A DNA stretch of 64,000 nt from Salinisphaera sp. LB1. GTDB taxonomy: Bacteria > Pseudomonadota > Gammaproteobacteria > Nevskiales > Salinisphaeraceae. Positions within the stretch are counted from its first letter, which is position 1. Each line of letters starts with the position of its first letter. The translations under genes and the position numbers were made by a program. The stretch spans positions 2,418,001 through 2,482,000 of the forward strand of contig NZ_CP029488.1 of NCBI RefSeq assembly GCF_003177035.1, read 5' to 3'. The notes under the pieces were generated by a model. That model did no database searches and was not told where the DNA came from. It saw only the letters and a list, made by a program, of their open reading frames with translations. Shown here in pieces: positions 1 through 9,914 of the stretch.

Positions 1-1017
1 GAGCAGCGCGCGCTGGCGCCAGTGCCGCAGATAGCCTTTGAGCCGGCCGACGCCGGCCTCTCCGGCCAGTGTATCGGCCGCGCCGGTCATTAGTTCCACC
101 ACGCGATAGGCGCGGTCGACTTCGACGCCTTTCATGCGCCGATGAATCTCGGCGATGTCGGCATCCTTTTTGGCTTTAAAGCGAGCCGCGAGCGATTCGT
201 CCGGGATGGCCTCGGCCGCGTCCTCGTCGTAGATACGCAGGAATCGTCCGGCGGTAAGCCCCGCCGACGCCAGCGCCCGCTGCCAGGCGGCGACCACGTC
301 TTCGGGGTTGTCTTCGCTGGCGGTGGTATCGATCTGGTTCAGCACGAACAGGAACTTGCTCGCGTCGTCGCGGTTGATGGTGTCCGAGACCAGATGCTGC
401 AAGGTATCGCGCATGGCACCGGGCTCGGGATGGCGCGCGTCGAAGAACACCAGCACCAGGTCCGACAGGTCGATGATGCGATCGGTGATCTGCAGCGTCG
501 CCGAGCGTTGGCTGTCGGCGTCGAAACCGGGCGAATCGAGCAGGATCTTGCCGCGGATCTGCTCGGAATTGCAGGTCTTGAGCTGTAGATAATTGTTGAT
601 GCGCCGTCCTTCGCCGGCCGCGACATCCTCGATGTCGCCGCTGATCCGGTAGAAGGGAAAGCGCAGATCCGCATCCAGCGCCGAGCCGGGCAGGGTGCGC
701 GGCTCTTTGTCCTCGCTGTAGCAGATTACCGAGAAACGATCGTCGACCGCCTGGTTGCCGGTGCGTTGCAGGGTGGTGCCGAGATAACTGTTGATGAAGC
801 TCGACTTGCCGGCCGAGAAGGTGCCCAGCAGTGAAACCACGGGCCACCACGGCACGCGCCGGGTGAAACTCTCGCTCGGCGCCAGCAGCCCCATGCGATG
901 CGCGATGCGATCGAGCCGGCGGAACTCCGCCAGCGGCTCGAGCAAAAGCGGGTTCTCGCGTTTGAGATGGGTTTCGAGCGAATCGGTACGCGTGGCGTGT
1001 TTCGAGGATTGACTCAT
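1..1017 (-). CDS. Dynamin-family (EHD-like) GTPase, 3' end cut by window edge
   Basis: A reading frame open to the window edge gives 339 residues from an ATG at 1017, with an AGGGGGG Shine-Dalgarno just upstream. The P-loop GTFSAGKSS lies near residue 65, the switch/G3 motif DSPGFD near 160 and a G4-like NQID near 225. The pattern, including TGNQAVDDRFSVICY after the P-loop, is that of bacterial dynamin-superfamily proteins, which remodel or tether membranes using GTP. The rest of the protein, normally a helical assembly domain and a membrane-binding region, lies outside the window, so the subclass cannot be settled. It is divergent from nothing obvious, and the 218 bp to the next gene look empty. 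Confidence 0.8.
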   Translation of the reverse strand, partial: MSQSSKHATRTDSLETHLKRENPLLLEPLAEFRRLDRIAHRMGLLAPSESFTRRVPWWPVVSLLGTFSAGKSSFINSYLGTTLQRTGNQAVDDRFSVICYSEDKEPRTLPGSALDADLRFPFYRISGDIEDVAAGEGRRINNYLQLKTCNSEQIRGKILLDSPGFDADSQRSATLQITDRIIDLSDLVLVFFDARHPEPGAMRDTLQHLVSDTINRDDASKFLFVLNQIDTTASEDNPEDVVAAWQRALASAGLTAGRFLRIYDEDAAEAIPDESLAARFKAKKDADIAEIHRRMKGVEVDRAYRVVELMTGAADTLAGEAGVGRLKGYLRHWRQRALL

Positions 1018-1235
1018 AAGCCCCCTGAGGCTGACATGCACCGGCGCAGCGCGCCGCGACTTTCATCATAGTATGCCAGCGGCCGCGTCTGTTTCGCGGT
1101 GGCGCCGGCCGCTTGCCTCCCAGGCAAGCCAAGGCTCATGCACGATCAAGCGCCCGGCCGTGGACGGCCTGGGGCGCAACGCCTGATGACGCGAATCTGC
1201 GCCGAAATATGCGATCAGTTTTCTTCAGTCGGGGT

Positions 1236-1517
1236 CTAGCGCGTCGATGTGCCGTCGCCGGCGTTATCGTTGTCGTTGCCAGGGCGCGGCGATGTCGCGC
1301 TGTCGTGTTCCGGATGCTTGACCACAGGGGACTGCCCCTTGTAGCCGCCGGCGGAATCCTTTTTCACCGGTGACTGCACGTCATAGCCGTGCTTCTTGGC
1401 CTCGTAGCCGCCCGCTGCACCTGCCGCGGCGCCGGCTGCCAGAACACAGCCCTGGAGCGAGGCGCCGAGCATGACAATGGCGGCGGCCAGGGCGGAGGAA
1501 TGCAGTACTCGTTTCAT
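1236..1517 (-). CDS. Small lipoprotein of unknown function
   Basis: 93 residues. The start at 1517 (MKRVLHSS) gives a lipoprotein signal peptide with the lipobox LQGC at about residues 21-24, so Cys24 should be lipidated. A Gly/Ala-rich stretch follows (AAGAAAGAAGGYEAKK), then two short imperfect repeats, QSPVKKDSAGGYKG and QSPVVKHPEHDS, and a polar tail rich in Asp, Asn and Gly. No family is recognised. A longer upstream extension of the frame exists but lacks a signal peptide and a good start. It is likely anchored in the outer or inner membrane facing the periplasm. Confidence 0.65.
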   Translation of the reverse strand: MKRVLHSSALAAAIVMLGASLQGCVLAAGAAAGAAGGYEAKKHGYDVQSPVKKDSAGGYKGQSPVVKHPEHDSATSPRPGNDNDNAGDGTSTR

Positions 1518-1746
1518 GACAATCGACCGGTTCGGCTTGTGGCAACGAGTATAGGCGGCGCGGATGAATATCGGCAGAACCAAGTGTAGCTCGGCCACGG
1601 GCCACGGGTCAGATACGCGGCGCGGTGTGGAACGGCAATGCGACCCGAGGCAGTCCGATTTCGGTAATCCGAAACGACGCGCCCGGATGATCCGGGGGGC
1701 CTGGCAGTAGTACACTGCCCGCCTTTGCATTCTGCAGCGATTTATC

Positions 1747-2598
1747 ATGAGCGATTCCACCGAGTACACACCCCCGAAGGTCTGGACCTGGGAAAAGGAA
1801 AGCGGCGGCCAGTTCGCCAGCATCAACCGGCCCTATGCCGGGCCCCGCTACGAGGCTGAGCTGCCCGTCGGCAAACATCGCTACCAACTGTATTCGTTGG
1901 CGACGCCGAATGGCGTAAAAGTCACCACCCTGTTCGAGGAATTGCTCGAAGCAGGCCACAGTGAGGCCGAATACGACGCCTGGCCGATCCGTATCGGTGA
2001 CGGTGAGCAGTTCTCCAGCGGCTACGTCGCCGTCAATCCGAACTCCAAGATTCCAGTTCTGGTCGACCACAGCCTCTCCGAGCCGCGGCGGGTGTTCGAA
2101 TCCGGCGCTATCCTGCTGTATTTGGCCGAGCGTTTCGGCGCATTTTTGCCCAACGATCCGGACGTTCGCACCGAAACGCTGAACTGGCTGTTCTGGCAGA
2201 TGGGAAGCGCCCCTTACCTCGGCGGCGGTTTCGGCCACTTCTACAACTACGCGCCGGAGAAGATCGAGTACGCGATCGATCGCTTCACCATGGAAGTCAA
2301 GCGCCAGCTCGATGTGCTCGATCGGCGCCTGGCCGACCATACCTACCTCGCCGGCGACGAATACACCATCGCCGATATCGCCACCTGGCCGTGGTACGGC
2401 GCGCTCGCGCTGGGGCGGCTCTACGACGCTGGCGAGTTCCTGCAGGTGCAGGACTACGAACACGTTCAGCGCTGGGCCCGGGCCATCGATGCGCGCCCGG
2501 CGGTGGTGCGCGGGCGCATGGTCAACCGTCTGTGGGGCGACGAGTCGGAACAGTTGCCGGAGCGCCACGACGCCAGCGATTTCAAGCGCCGTCGTTAG
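1747..2598 (+). CDS. yghU: Glutathione-dependent disulfide-bond oxidoreductase YghU
   Basis: 283 residues, close to the E. coli YghU length of 288, and alignable with it from the N-terminus (KVWTWEKESGGQFASINRP) to the C-terminus (ERHDASDF). The thioredoxin-fold N-domain has PNGVKVTTLFEEL and the glutathione-binding NPNSKIPVL and FESGAILLYLAE motifs. The C-domain is the all-helical GST domain with the GDEYTIADIA motif. The family reduces disulfides and organic hydroperoxides using two glutathione molecules. The protein ends six or so residues earlier than E. coli YghU, and its TAG stop is the first three bases of a short dispersed repeat (see findings). No clear Shine-Dalgarno precedes the ATG. 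Confidence 0.93.
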   Translation: MSDSTEYTPPKVWTWEKESGGQFASINRPYAGPRYEAELPVGKHRYQLYSLATPNGVKVTTLFEELLEAGHSEAEYDAWPIRIGDGEQFSSGYVAVNPNSKIPVLVDHSLSEPRRVFESGAILLYLAERFGAFLPNDPDVRTETLNWLFWQMGSAPYLGGGFGHFYNYAPEKIEYAIDRFTMEVKRQLDVLDRRLADHTYLAGDEYTIADIATWPWYGALALGRLYDAGEFLQVQDYEHVQRWARAIDARPAVVRGRMVNRLWGDESEQLPERHDASDFKRRR

Positions 2599-2614
2599 GG
2601 CTGTTGCCGTTTCG
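2596..2614 (+). repeat. Copy of the TAGGG-CTGTTGCCGTTTCG short repeat
   Basis: TAGGGCTGTTGCCGTTTCG, directly abutting yghU so that the repeat's first three bases are the gene's stop codon. Related copies are at 21380, 33622, 33889 (inverted), 37999 and 39547 (inverted). Confidence 0.6.
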
Positions 2615-2735
2615 AGCGCGCGATGCGGCTGCGGCCGGGCGCCGCAGCCGCGACCGCACGCTGTAAAATGAGTCCTCTCGTATAGCAGTCAGGGCGGATC
2701 GCCACGCTGGGCGGTTTGCCAACAAGGAGGTCGTC

Positions 2736-3716
2736 GTGAAGATCGGAGTGCTCGGGCTCGGCCGCATGGGCGGCAACATCGCATGCCGTCTGATGGATGA
2801 TGGCCATGAATGCGTGGTCTTCGACACCCATGCGGAGGCGGTGTCGCGTATTGCGGATGCCGGCGGCGAGGCCGCCGAATCTCTGGCCGGCATGATCCGG
2901 GCCTTGCCCCAACCCCGCACGCTGTGGCTGATGCTGCCCGCGGGCGAAGTCACCGAAAACACGGTCGCCGAACTGGCGCCGTTGTTGGCACCCGGCGATA
3001 CCCTGATCGATGGTGGCAACGCGAACTTCAAGGACGACGTCCGCCGTGCCCGAACGCTCGCCGAACACGATATCCGCTACATGGATGTCGGTGTCTCCGG
3101 CGGCGTCTGGGGCCGGGAGCGCGGCTACTGCCTGATGATCGGCGGCGACAAGGACACCGTCGAGCGACACGATCCGATCTTCGCCACGCTGGCCCCCGGC
3201 CCGGGCGATATCGACGATACGCCCGGGCGCGAGACACTGGAGCCGCGGGCGGAACAGGGCTATCTGCACTGTGGCCCGGTCGGCGCCGGGCATTTCGTGA
3301 AAATGGTCCACAACGGCATCGAGTACGGCATGATGGCGGCCTATGCGGAAGGCTTCGATATCCTCAAGAACCGTGCCGCCGATTTCCTGCCCGAGGACGA
3401 GCAGTTCGACCTCAACCTGGCCGATATTGCCGAGGTCTGGCGGCGCGGCAGCGTAATCTCCTCGTGGTTACTGGACCTGACGTCGATCGCGCTGGCCGAG
3501 GACCAGAGCCTGGACGCCTTTACCGGCGAGGTCTCCGACTCCGGCGAAGGCCGCTGGACGATCAATGCGGCGATCGAGCAGGCGGTGCCCGCCAACGTGC
3601 TCTCGGCCGCGTTATTCGCCCGCTTCCGGTCGCGCAACACGCCGAGCTTCGGTGACAAACTGCAGTCGGCCATGCGCAACCAGTTCGGCGGCCACGTCGA
3701 GACACATAACGAATAG
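2736..3716 (+). CDS. gnd: 6-phosphogluconate dehydrogenase, short decarboxylating type
   Basis: 326 residues. The start is GTG at 2736 with an AAGGAGG Shine-Dalgarno five bases upstream. The Rossmann dinucleotide motif [13 protein letters not shown] is at residues 6-18, followed by the substrate-binding segments [20 protein letters not shown] and the catalytic [16 protein letters not shown]. The length matches the short, usually NAD-preferring class (about 300-330 residues) rather than the 470-residue E. coli Gnd. It oxidatively decarboxylates 6-phosphogluconate to ribulose 5-phosphate in the cytosol. A modest insertion ([20 protein letters not shown]) precedes the catalytic HCGPVGAGH segment. 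It appears monocistronic. Confidence 0.9.
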   Translation: MKIGVLGLGRMGGNIACRLMDDGHECVVFDTHAEAVSRIADAGGEAAESLAGMIRALPQPRTLWLMLPAGEVTENTVAELAPLLAPGDTLIDGGNANFKDDVRRARTLAEHDIRYMDVGVSGGVWGRERGYCLMIGGDKDTVERHDPIFATLAPGPGDIDDTPGRETLEPRAEQGYLHCGPVGAGHFVKMVHNGIEYGMMAAYAEGFDILKNRAADFLPEDEQFDLNLADIAEVWRRGSVISSWLLDLTSIALAEDQSLDAFTGEVSDSGEGRWTINAAIEQAVPANVLSAALFARFRSRNTPSFGDKLQSAMRNQFGGHVETHNE

Positions 3717-3925
3717 GGCCGGTGTCATTGCCCGGCTCGCCGCGCTGCGGCGCAAAACCCGCCGGGCCCCGGCGTCGGCCCTAGTGCGATCACGACCGCA
3801 ATGGGCGACGGCGTGACCGGCTAATCGATCGGCATGGGCGCACGCGAGCCGGACGTGCGTCTGTTTTCAAGTCCTGCAATTCGCGGCCGATAAGGTAGCG
3901 TGATACCGCGAACTGGCACGTTGGA

Positions 3926-6361
3926 ATGCAGATTCCCGATCGAGACACCACGATCCATCGGCAGCTCGTTGACGGCCTGACCGATCACGCGATCTACATG
4001 CTCGACCTCGAGGGCCATATTCTTTCGTGGAGCGCGGGCGCCGAGCGTCTGACCGGGTATGCCGAGCGCGAAGCAATCGGTGCCCCCGTGACCATGCTCC
4101 ACGAACTCGGGCCGCCCCCGGCCGAAGTCCTGGCGGGGGCGCGCCAGTACGGTCGCCACGAAGGCCGGGTCTGGCGCCGGCGCAAGGACGGCGGTTGTTT
4201 TCCCGCCTACAGCGTGACCGAAGCGGTGTTCGATGCCACTCGCCTGACCGGCTTCGCGGTGGTCGAACGTGAATGCGGCGAGACCTGGCGCAACGATCAC
4301 GCGCGTCTGGCCGAGCGCCAGTTTCGATTGCTGTTCGAGGGGGTGACGGTCTACGCCATCCTCATGCTCGATCGCGACGGTCGGGTCACCAGCAGCAATC
4401 CGGGGGTGGCGGCGATCGAGGGATACGCGCCCGACGAAATCATCGGCCGGCATTTTTCCATCTTCTACGGCCCGCTCGATCGCGGGCGCGGCCGGCCGGA
4501 AGAAACGTTGCGCTGTGCGCGCGAGCATGGACGACACCAGGCCGAGGGCTGGCGCTACCGCCGTGATGGCACAGCCTTCTGGGCCACCGTGATCGTCATG
4601 CCGATTCGTGAACACGGGCACCTGATCGGCTATGCCCAGATCACGCGTGACATGACTCGTCGCAAGGAACACGAAAACGAAATCCTCAAGGCCAAGCGAG
4701 CGGCGGAGCATCGCTATCGCGAATCGCGCTCGATGTCGGGGTTTCTCGACAACGTGATCGGCAATATTCCCATCCGTGTGCTGGTCGAGGATAGCCAGAC
4801 CGGTCAGATTCTCATGGACAACGCGGCGCGTTCGGCATCGAGTACGGCGCCGGCCATCGACGCCGATACCATCGTCCGGCGGCTGCGGGGCCGGGCCGCC
4901 AAGACGCTTGACGACGACGAGATCCGCGAGATGCGGATTGGCATCGATACGGCCGAGGGCGCGGTTCGGCTCAAGTGCCGCGTGATGCGCGTCAATGAGG
5001 ATGCCGGGGGCGCGGCCAACTTGATGTATCTGGTCGAGGACGTCACCGAGGAGCACCGCGCCCACGAGAAGATTCATTTCATGGCGCATCACGATGCGCT
5101 GACGCATCTGCCCAATCGCACCCTGTTCAACAAGCGTCTGGGCCAGGCCCTGAAGGCCGCCGAGTACGATGACACGAGCGTCGGCCTGCTGCTCATCGAC
5201 CTGGACAACTTCAAGAACATCAATGATGTGCTCGGTCATCCCGTCGGTGATCAGCTGTTGATTCAGGTGGCCTGCCGGCTGCGGGCCGCGCTCGGCGACG
5301 CGGCCATGCTGGCGCGCATCGGCGGTGACGAGTTCTGCGTGGTGTTGCCCCACTGCAGCAATGTGGGCGAGCTGGAGGCGGTCGCCCGGCGTCTGATCGC
5401 CGACATGCACGCGCCGCTCGTGGTCGGCGAGCATGTCGTGCAGTCCGGCGTGAGCATCGGGTTAGTGCTTTCCAGCGCCGATGCCGACAACACCGAGGAA
5501 TTGCTGCGCTGCGCCGATCTGGCGCTCTACGACGCCAAGCGCGGGGGCAAGGGAACCTGTTCGGTGTTTCATCCCGAACTGCACCGCGCCGCGCGGCAAC
5601 GACTGGAGATCGAGACCGATATGCGTCGGGCCTACGACGCCGACGAATTCGTGCTGTACTACCAGCCGATCATGGACTCGGACAGGCTGACCGTGTCGGG
5701 CATGGAAGCCCTGCTGCGCTGGCATCATCCCGAGCGCGGCGTAGTGCCGCCGTTGGAATTCATACCGGTCGCGGAGGAGACCGGCCTGATCCGGGCCATC
5801 GGTGCGCGCGTGCTCATGCGGGCCTGCGCCGAGGCGGCGAACTGGCGCGGCGAGGCGACGATTGCGGTCAACCTGTCGACGGTGCAGTTCGACGATCACG
5901 CGCTGGTCGATCACGTGCGCGATGCGCTGTCGAGTTCCGGCCTGGCCCCGCATCGCCTGGAACTGGAAATCACCGAGTCGATCCTGCTCGATGCCTCGCG
6001 CAACAACATCCGCCTGCTGGAAGCGCTCAAGGCGCTGGGCGTGAAGATCGTGCTCGATGATTTCGGCACTGGCTATTCGTCATTGCACTATCTGCGCTCA
6101 TTCGCCTTCGATCGGATCAAGATCGACAAGAGTTTCGTCAAGGAGATCTGCCACGACGCCGAGGCGCAGGCGATCGTGAAGGCGATCATCACGCTCGGTC
6201 ACAGTCTGCAGATCCAGATCACGGCCGAGGGAGTCGAGCATATCGATCAGGCCACCCGGCTGCGCAGTGACGGCTGCTCGCATCTGCAGGGTTTTTACTT
6301 CGGTCGGCCGGAGGAGCAAGCCAGCGCCGCATTGACCGCGCCGCTGGAACAAAGCGGCTGA
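3926..6361 (+). CDS. PAS-PAS-GGDEF-EAL cyclic-di-GMP signalling protein
   Basis: 811 residues, with no membrane segments. Two PAS domains are visible at about residues 12-115 and 125-250 (AIYMLDLEGHILSWSAGAERL and AILMLDRDGRVTSSNPG), then a less clear PAS-like region at 265-375. The GGDEF domain has an intact GGDEF at 466-470. The EAL domain has MEALLRW (EAL at 594-596), NLS, EITES, DDFGTGYSS, KIDKSFV and AEGVE, all the residues of an active phosphodiesterase. The inhibitory RxxD site before GGDEF is absent (GDAA in its place). Both synthesis and hydrolysis of c-di-GMP are possible, and the complete EAL motif set favours net hydrolysis. It ends four bases from the convergent esterase gene. 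Confidence 0.93.
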   Translation: MQIPDRDTTIHRQLVDGLTDHAIYMLDLEGHILSWSAGAERLTGYAEREAIGAPVTMLHELGPPPAEVLAGARQYGRHEGRVWRRRKDGGCFPAYSVTEAVFDATRLTGFAVVERECGETWRNDHARLAERQFRLLFEGVTVYAILMLDRDGRVTSSNPGVAAIEGYAPDEIIGRHFSIFYGPLDRGRGRPEETLRCAREHGRHQAEGWRYRRDGTAFWATVIVMPIREHGHLIGYAQITRDMTRRKEHENEILKAKRAAEHRYRESRSMSGFLDNVIGNIPIRVLVEDSQTGQILMDNAARSASSTAPAIDADTIVRRLRGRAAKTLDDDEIREMRIGIDTAEGAVRLKCRVMRVNEDAGGAANLMYLVEDVTEEHRAHEKIHFMAHHDALTHLPNRTLFNKRLGQALKAAEYDDTSVGLLLIDLDNFKNINDVLGHPVGDQLLIQVACRLRAALGDAAMLARIGGDEFCVVLPHCSNVGELEAVARRLIADMHAPLVVGEHVVQSGVSIGLVLSSADADNTEELLRCADLALYDAKRGGKGTCSVFHPELHRAARQRLEIETDMRRAYDADEFVLYYQPIMDSDRLTVSGMEALLRWHHPERGVVPPLEFIPVAEETGLIRAIGARVLMRACAEAANWRGEATIAVNLSTVQFDDHALVDHVRDALSSSGLAPHRLELEITESILLDASRNNIRLLEALKALGVKIVLDDFGTGYSSLHYLRSFAFDRIKIDKSFVKEICHDAEAQAIVKAIITLGHSLQIQITAEGVEHIDQATRLRSDGCSHLQGFYFGRPEEQASAALTAPLEQSG

Positions 6362-6364
6362 GCG

Positions 6365-7312
6365 TTAGCCGGGCGCCAGCGCGCCGCGCAGGGCGTCGGC
6401 CACACGATCGAGCATGGCGGTCGTGACCGACAACCAGGCATACATTTCGATCGAGCCGTGAATCACGCCGGGAAAATGGGCGTGATCGCAGGCCACGGCG
6501 TCGTCGCGCAGACGCGTCGCGTAGAGCGCGCCCTCGTCCATGAGCACGTCGGCGCCAACGGTCAGCACCAGCGCCGGGGCGACACCGGCCAGCGAGCCGG
6601 CCAGTAACGGCGACACGCGCCAGTCGCCGGTGTCGGTGGCTTGATCGGTGGTATGGCGGCCGAACCATTCCATGAATTCTGCCGTCAGCGGTGGCGTGTG
6701 GCGGTTGCGCCAGCGCGACGGATAGTGCCGGGCGACACCGCGCAGGTCGGTGGCCGGATAGATCAGGGCCTGGAAGGCCAGCGGCCAGCCGTGATCGCGC
6801 GCCGCCAGCGCGACCACGGCCGATAGGTGCCCGCCGGCGCTGTCGCCGGCCACGGCCACGCGCTTCGGGTCGATGTCGAACTCGGCCGCGTGGGTGGTCA
6901 GCCACTCAAAGGCCAAAATGGCATCCGCGCTCGAAGCCGGCAATGGGTGCTCGGGTGCCAGGCGGTAGTCCACCGCGATCAGTTGGCAGCCGCAGCGCCG
7001 GGCGATCTGCCGACAGATGCGGTCGTGCGAGTCGAGATCGCCCAGCACCCAGCCGCCGCCGTGATAATAGATTACGGTCGGGGCGGGCGCGGCGCCCAGC
7101 CCCTCGGGCCGGTAGCGGCGGATGGCGATATCGCCGGCCGGGCCGGGTATCCGGTGATCCTCGACCGCGTCCATGGCCACAGGCTCGCCCCCGGATCGCG
7201 CCAGGGTATCCACATAGAGCTGGCGCGCCTCGGGCACAGTCAGGTCGGTGAATGAAATCTCGGCACCGTTGAGCTTGTCGACCACGGCTTGTACTTCGGG
7301 AAGCAGTGTCAT
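6365..7312 (-). CDS. Alpha/beta-hydrolase, hormone-sensitive-lipase-type esterase
   Basis: 315 residues. The family IV (HSL) lipase/esterase hallmarks are all present: the oxyanion motif HGGGW at about residues 84-88, the nucleophile elbow GDSAGG at about 157-162, a catalytic Asp in GADVLMDEG and a catalytic His in GVIHGS. There is no signal peptide, so a cytoplasmic esterase acting on short-chain acyl esters is likely. The true substrate cannot be read from sequence. It is convergent with the GGDEF-EAL gene to its left. The ATG at 7312 has no striking Shine-Dalgarno, but the N-terminus aligns with the usual helical cap of the family. Confidence 0.88.
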   Translation of the reverse strand: MTLLPEVQAVVDKLNGAEISFTDLTVPEARQLYVDTLARSGGEPVAMDAVEDHRIPGPAGDIAIRRYRPEGLGAAPAPTVIYYHGGGWVLGDLDSHDRICRQIARRCGCQLIAVDYRLAPEHPLPASSADAILAFEWLTTHAAEFDIDPKRVAVAGDSAGGHLSAVVALAARDHGWPLAFQALIYPATDLRGVARHYPSRWRNRHTPPLTAEFMEWFGRHTTDQATDTGDWRVSPLLAGSLAGVAPALVLTVGADVLMDEGALYATRLRDDAVACDHAHFPGVIHGSIEMYAWLSVTTAMLDRVADALRGALAPG

Positions 7313-7556
7313 GGATTATTCGCAGATGGGACAGGGCCACAACGTAGCGCAAAAGCGACGCGCACCATAGTCGACCGAGGGCGGCAGGGCCGAGCGGGCC
7401 GGCGTGTTCAAAGTCGCGGCGGCACGGGCTGCTGCCGTGACCGGCCCGGGACCCGAGTAACAGGCGTCGCGGTCCCGCGGGGCCCGGTCCCGGCGCGACG
7501 GCACAAGCCGCACCCGCGGGTTGGCACCGCAGGCGGTGCCCGCCGATGGCGATCGA

Positions 7557-9914
7557 TCAGACGATGTCCGCCCAGCGAAAGCCGCGCGCCCACTCCAGCG
7601 CCGCGCCGGCGGGCAGGGGGCGACTGTAGAGAAAGCCCTGGCCGTACTCGCAGCCCATCTCGATCAGGCGATTGTGGGTGGCGATATTCTCGATACCCTC
7701 GGCCACGGTCCGCCGCTTGAAGCTCTGGGCCAGACTGATGATGGCGTCGACGATCATTTCGTCGTCGCCGTTGTCGCGCATGTCCTGGACGAAGGAGCGG
7801 TCGATCTTGATCTCGTGGGCCGGCAGACGGCGGAAGTAATCGAGCGACGAATAGCCGGTGCCGAAATCGTCCAGCGAGACCTGCACGCCGAGCTCGCGAC
7901 AGGCCAGCAGCGTTTCGATCACACGATTAGAGTCGTCCAGCGCCGTGGTTTCCAGCAGCTCGAGAATCAAGCGCCCGCGCAATCGGACCGGGCAGTCCTG
8001 CAGTGCGTGCCAGAGGTCGTTGCAGAAGCCCGGGCTCAGGAAATGGGACGGGCTGAGGTTCACGCTGATGGTGAAATCGAGCGCTTCGTCGTCGAGCCGC
8101 TGCAACTGGGTGATTGCGCGCTCGATCACGAAGCGCCCGACCGCCCCGGCGAAATCAGTATATTCGAGATGGTTGAGGAACGAACCCGGCGCGATCAGCC
8201 CGTCGGTGGGGTGGTTCCAGCGCAGCAGGGCCTCGAAACCGGCCACGCGCCGGCCGACCAGGTCGATCTTGGGCTGATAGTGCAATTCGAATTGCGACTC
8301 GCGCAGCGCCTCGGCGATGCGGTCGAGCACGCGTCCGCGTTCCTGGCGCGAAAAATAACGCGCCAGATCGAATTTCTCATAACGATTCTTGCCCAGCTCC
8401 TTGGCGGCGCACATCGCCTGGTCGGCATGACGCAGCAGCAGATCGACGCTCGCGTCGTCGTCCGGATAGACCGTTACGCCCATGCTGGCGCTGATCTGCA
8501 GCGTGGTTCGGCGATATCGGATCGGCTCGTGGATCGTGGCCAGAAGATGGGCGTAGGCGCGCTCGTCTTCTACATCCTGCAGGATGACCACGAATTCGTC
8601 GCCACCCAGCCGCCCGACCCAATTCGGTTGACGCACGCCGCGGCGAAGCCGTTCCGCCACCGCGCAGAGCACCACGTCGCCGGCGGCACGGCCATGGGTG
8701 TCGTTGATCGTCTTGAAATCGTCCAGGTCGAGCAGACCGACCGTCAGCCGTGTATTGCGCCGCGCAGCCGCGACCAGTGCGCAACCGAATAACTCGCTCA
8801 GGCGATAGCGATTGGGCAGGCCGGTGAGGGCGTCATAGTGGGTGGCGCGCGCCAGGTTTTTCTCCTGTTCGCGTTTTTCGCGATACAGCTGGTCACGCTC
8901 GATCAGGTTGCCGAGCGTTTGCAGCAGGGGCTCGAGTTCCTGTGCCAGCCCCAACTCGTAGTCGATGTCGCGGTTGGCCAGCCCCACGACCCCGATCTGG
9001 CGCTTGCCCGAGAACACCGGCATGCCGATGTAGGTCGACATCGGTGGGTGCTCCGTGGGCAGTCCGATGCTCAGCGGCTCGGCGTCGAGGTCTTGCGAGA
9101 TGACGACCTTGCCGCGGGTCATGGGGGCGCCGACCAGGTTGTTCAGGCGTTCGAAGCGGATGCCCTGCTCACGCACTCGCTGGTAGAGCGCCTGGCTGTC
9201 CGGCGTCCAGTCGCGGTTGTGAATGGCCTGCACCTTGAGATACGGATTACCGGCCGTGTCGTGTCGCATCTCGCCTATGAAACCGAACCGGCTGCCGGTA
9301 AGCGTGATCAGGTCATCGAGTACTACCGCGTAGGCGCTGCGCTCGTCCACGCCGGCCAGAAATGCGTGCTGGGCCCGCCGGATTGCCGCGGTGAGGTCCG
9401 ACTGCTGCATATAGCGCCCGCTTGCCGCCGGCGTGGGCCGCCGACGCGCGAGCTCGTCCTCGATGATCGCGCCCAGGCTGTAAAGAACGTCCAGTTCCAC
9501 CTCATCGCGACGGCGCGGCGCGGTATCGATCACACACAATGTCCCGACCTTGAAGCCGCCGGGTTCGTGTATCGCGACGCCGGCGTAGAAGCGGATGCCG
9601 GGAGCGCCGGTAACCCAGGGGTGGTCGGCCAACGCCGGATCGCGGCGGGCATCGGGCACGACGATGGACTGCGTGTCACGCAGCGCTTGATCACAGAAAG
9701 AGGCCGAACGCCCCACCTCGGATTCGGTAACGCCGGGATGGGACTTGAACCACTGGCGGTCGGCGCCCATCAGTGTGAACAGCGCGATGCCGGTGTGATA
9801 GTAGCGCCGGGCGATTCGGGTGAGCCGCTCGAAGCGTTCCTCGGGCGGTGTATCCATCAATTGCAGGCGATCCAGCGCGGCCAGTCGTTGCGTTTCGAGC
9901 GTGGATGAATCCAT
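7557..9914 (-). CDS. GAF-GAF-GGDEF-EAL cyclic-di-GMP signalling protein
   Basis: 785 residues from the ATG at 9914. A 40-residue upstream extension of the frame is low-complexity and was rejected. GAF-type domains lie at about residues 25-155 and 175-345; the first has the ASFCDQAL and GTLCVID pattern common in such sensors. GGDEF is intact at 437-441, and EAL is at 561-563 with NLS, DDFGTGYSS, KIDRSFV and AEGIE present. The I-site position reads RQPN rather than RxxD, so product inhibition of the cyclase is probably lost. It is soluble. The same GGDEF-EAL composite layout as the 811-residue protein 1.2 kb away suggests parallel input pathways into c-di-GMP. Confidence 0.92.
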   Translation of the reverse strand: MDSSTLETQRLAALDRLQLMDTPPEERFERLTRIARRYYHTGIALFTLMGADRQWFKSHPGVTESEVGRSASFCDQALRDTQSIVVPDARRDPALADHPWVTGAPGIRFYAGVAIHEPGGFKVGTLCVIDTAPRRRDEVELDVLYSLGAIIEDELARRRPTPAASGRYMQQSDLTAAIRRAQHAFLAGVDERSAYAVVLDDLITLTGSRFGFIGEMRHDTAGNPYLKVQAIHNRDWTPDSQALYQRVREQGIRFERLNNLVGAPMTRGKVVISQDLDAEPLSIGLPTEHPPMSTYIGMPVFSGKRQIGVVGLANRDIDYELGLAQELEPLLQTLGNLIERDQLYREKREQEKNLARATHYDALTGLPNRYRLSELFGCALVAAARRNTRLTVGLLDLDDFKTINDTHGRAAGDVVLCAVAERLRRGVRQPNWVGRLGGDEFVVILQDVEDERAYAHLLATIHEPIRYRRTTLQISASMGVTVYPDDDASVDLLLRHADQAMCAAKELGKNRYEKFDLARYFSRQERGRVLDRIAEALRESQFELHYQPKIDLVGRRVAGFEALLRWNHPTDGLIAPGSFLNHLEYTDFAGAVGRFVIERAITQLQRLDDEALDFTISVNLSPSHFLSPGFCNDLWHALQDCPVRLRGRLILELLETTALDDSNRVIETLLACRELGVQVSLDDFGTGYSSLDYFRRLPAHEIKIDRSFVQDMRDNGDDEMIVDAIISLAQSFKRRTVAEGIENIATHNRLIEMGCEYGQGFLYSRPLPAGAALEWARGFRWADIV

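Noticed and set aside
3821-5434. Long open frame (537 codons) antisense to the GGDEF-EAL gene
   Set aside because: Shadow frame of a GC-rich gene; composition rich in Arg, His, Gly and no family, while the sense frame has intact domains.
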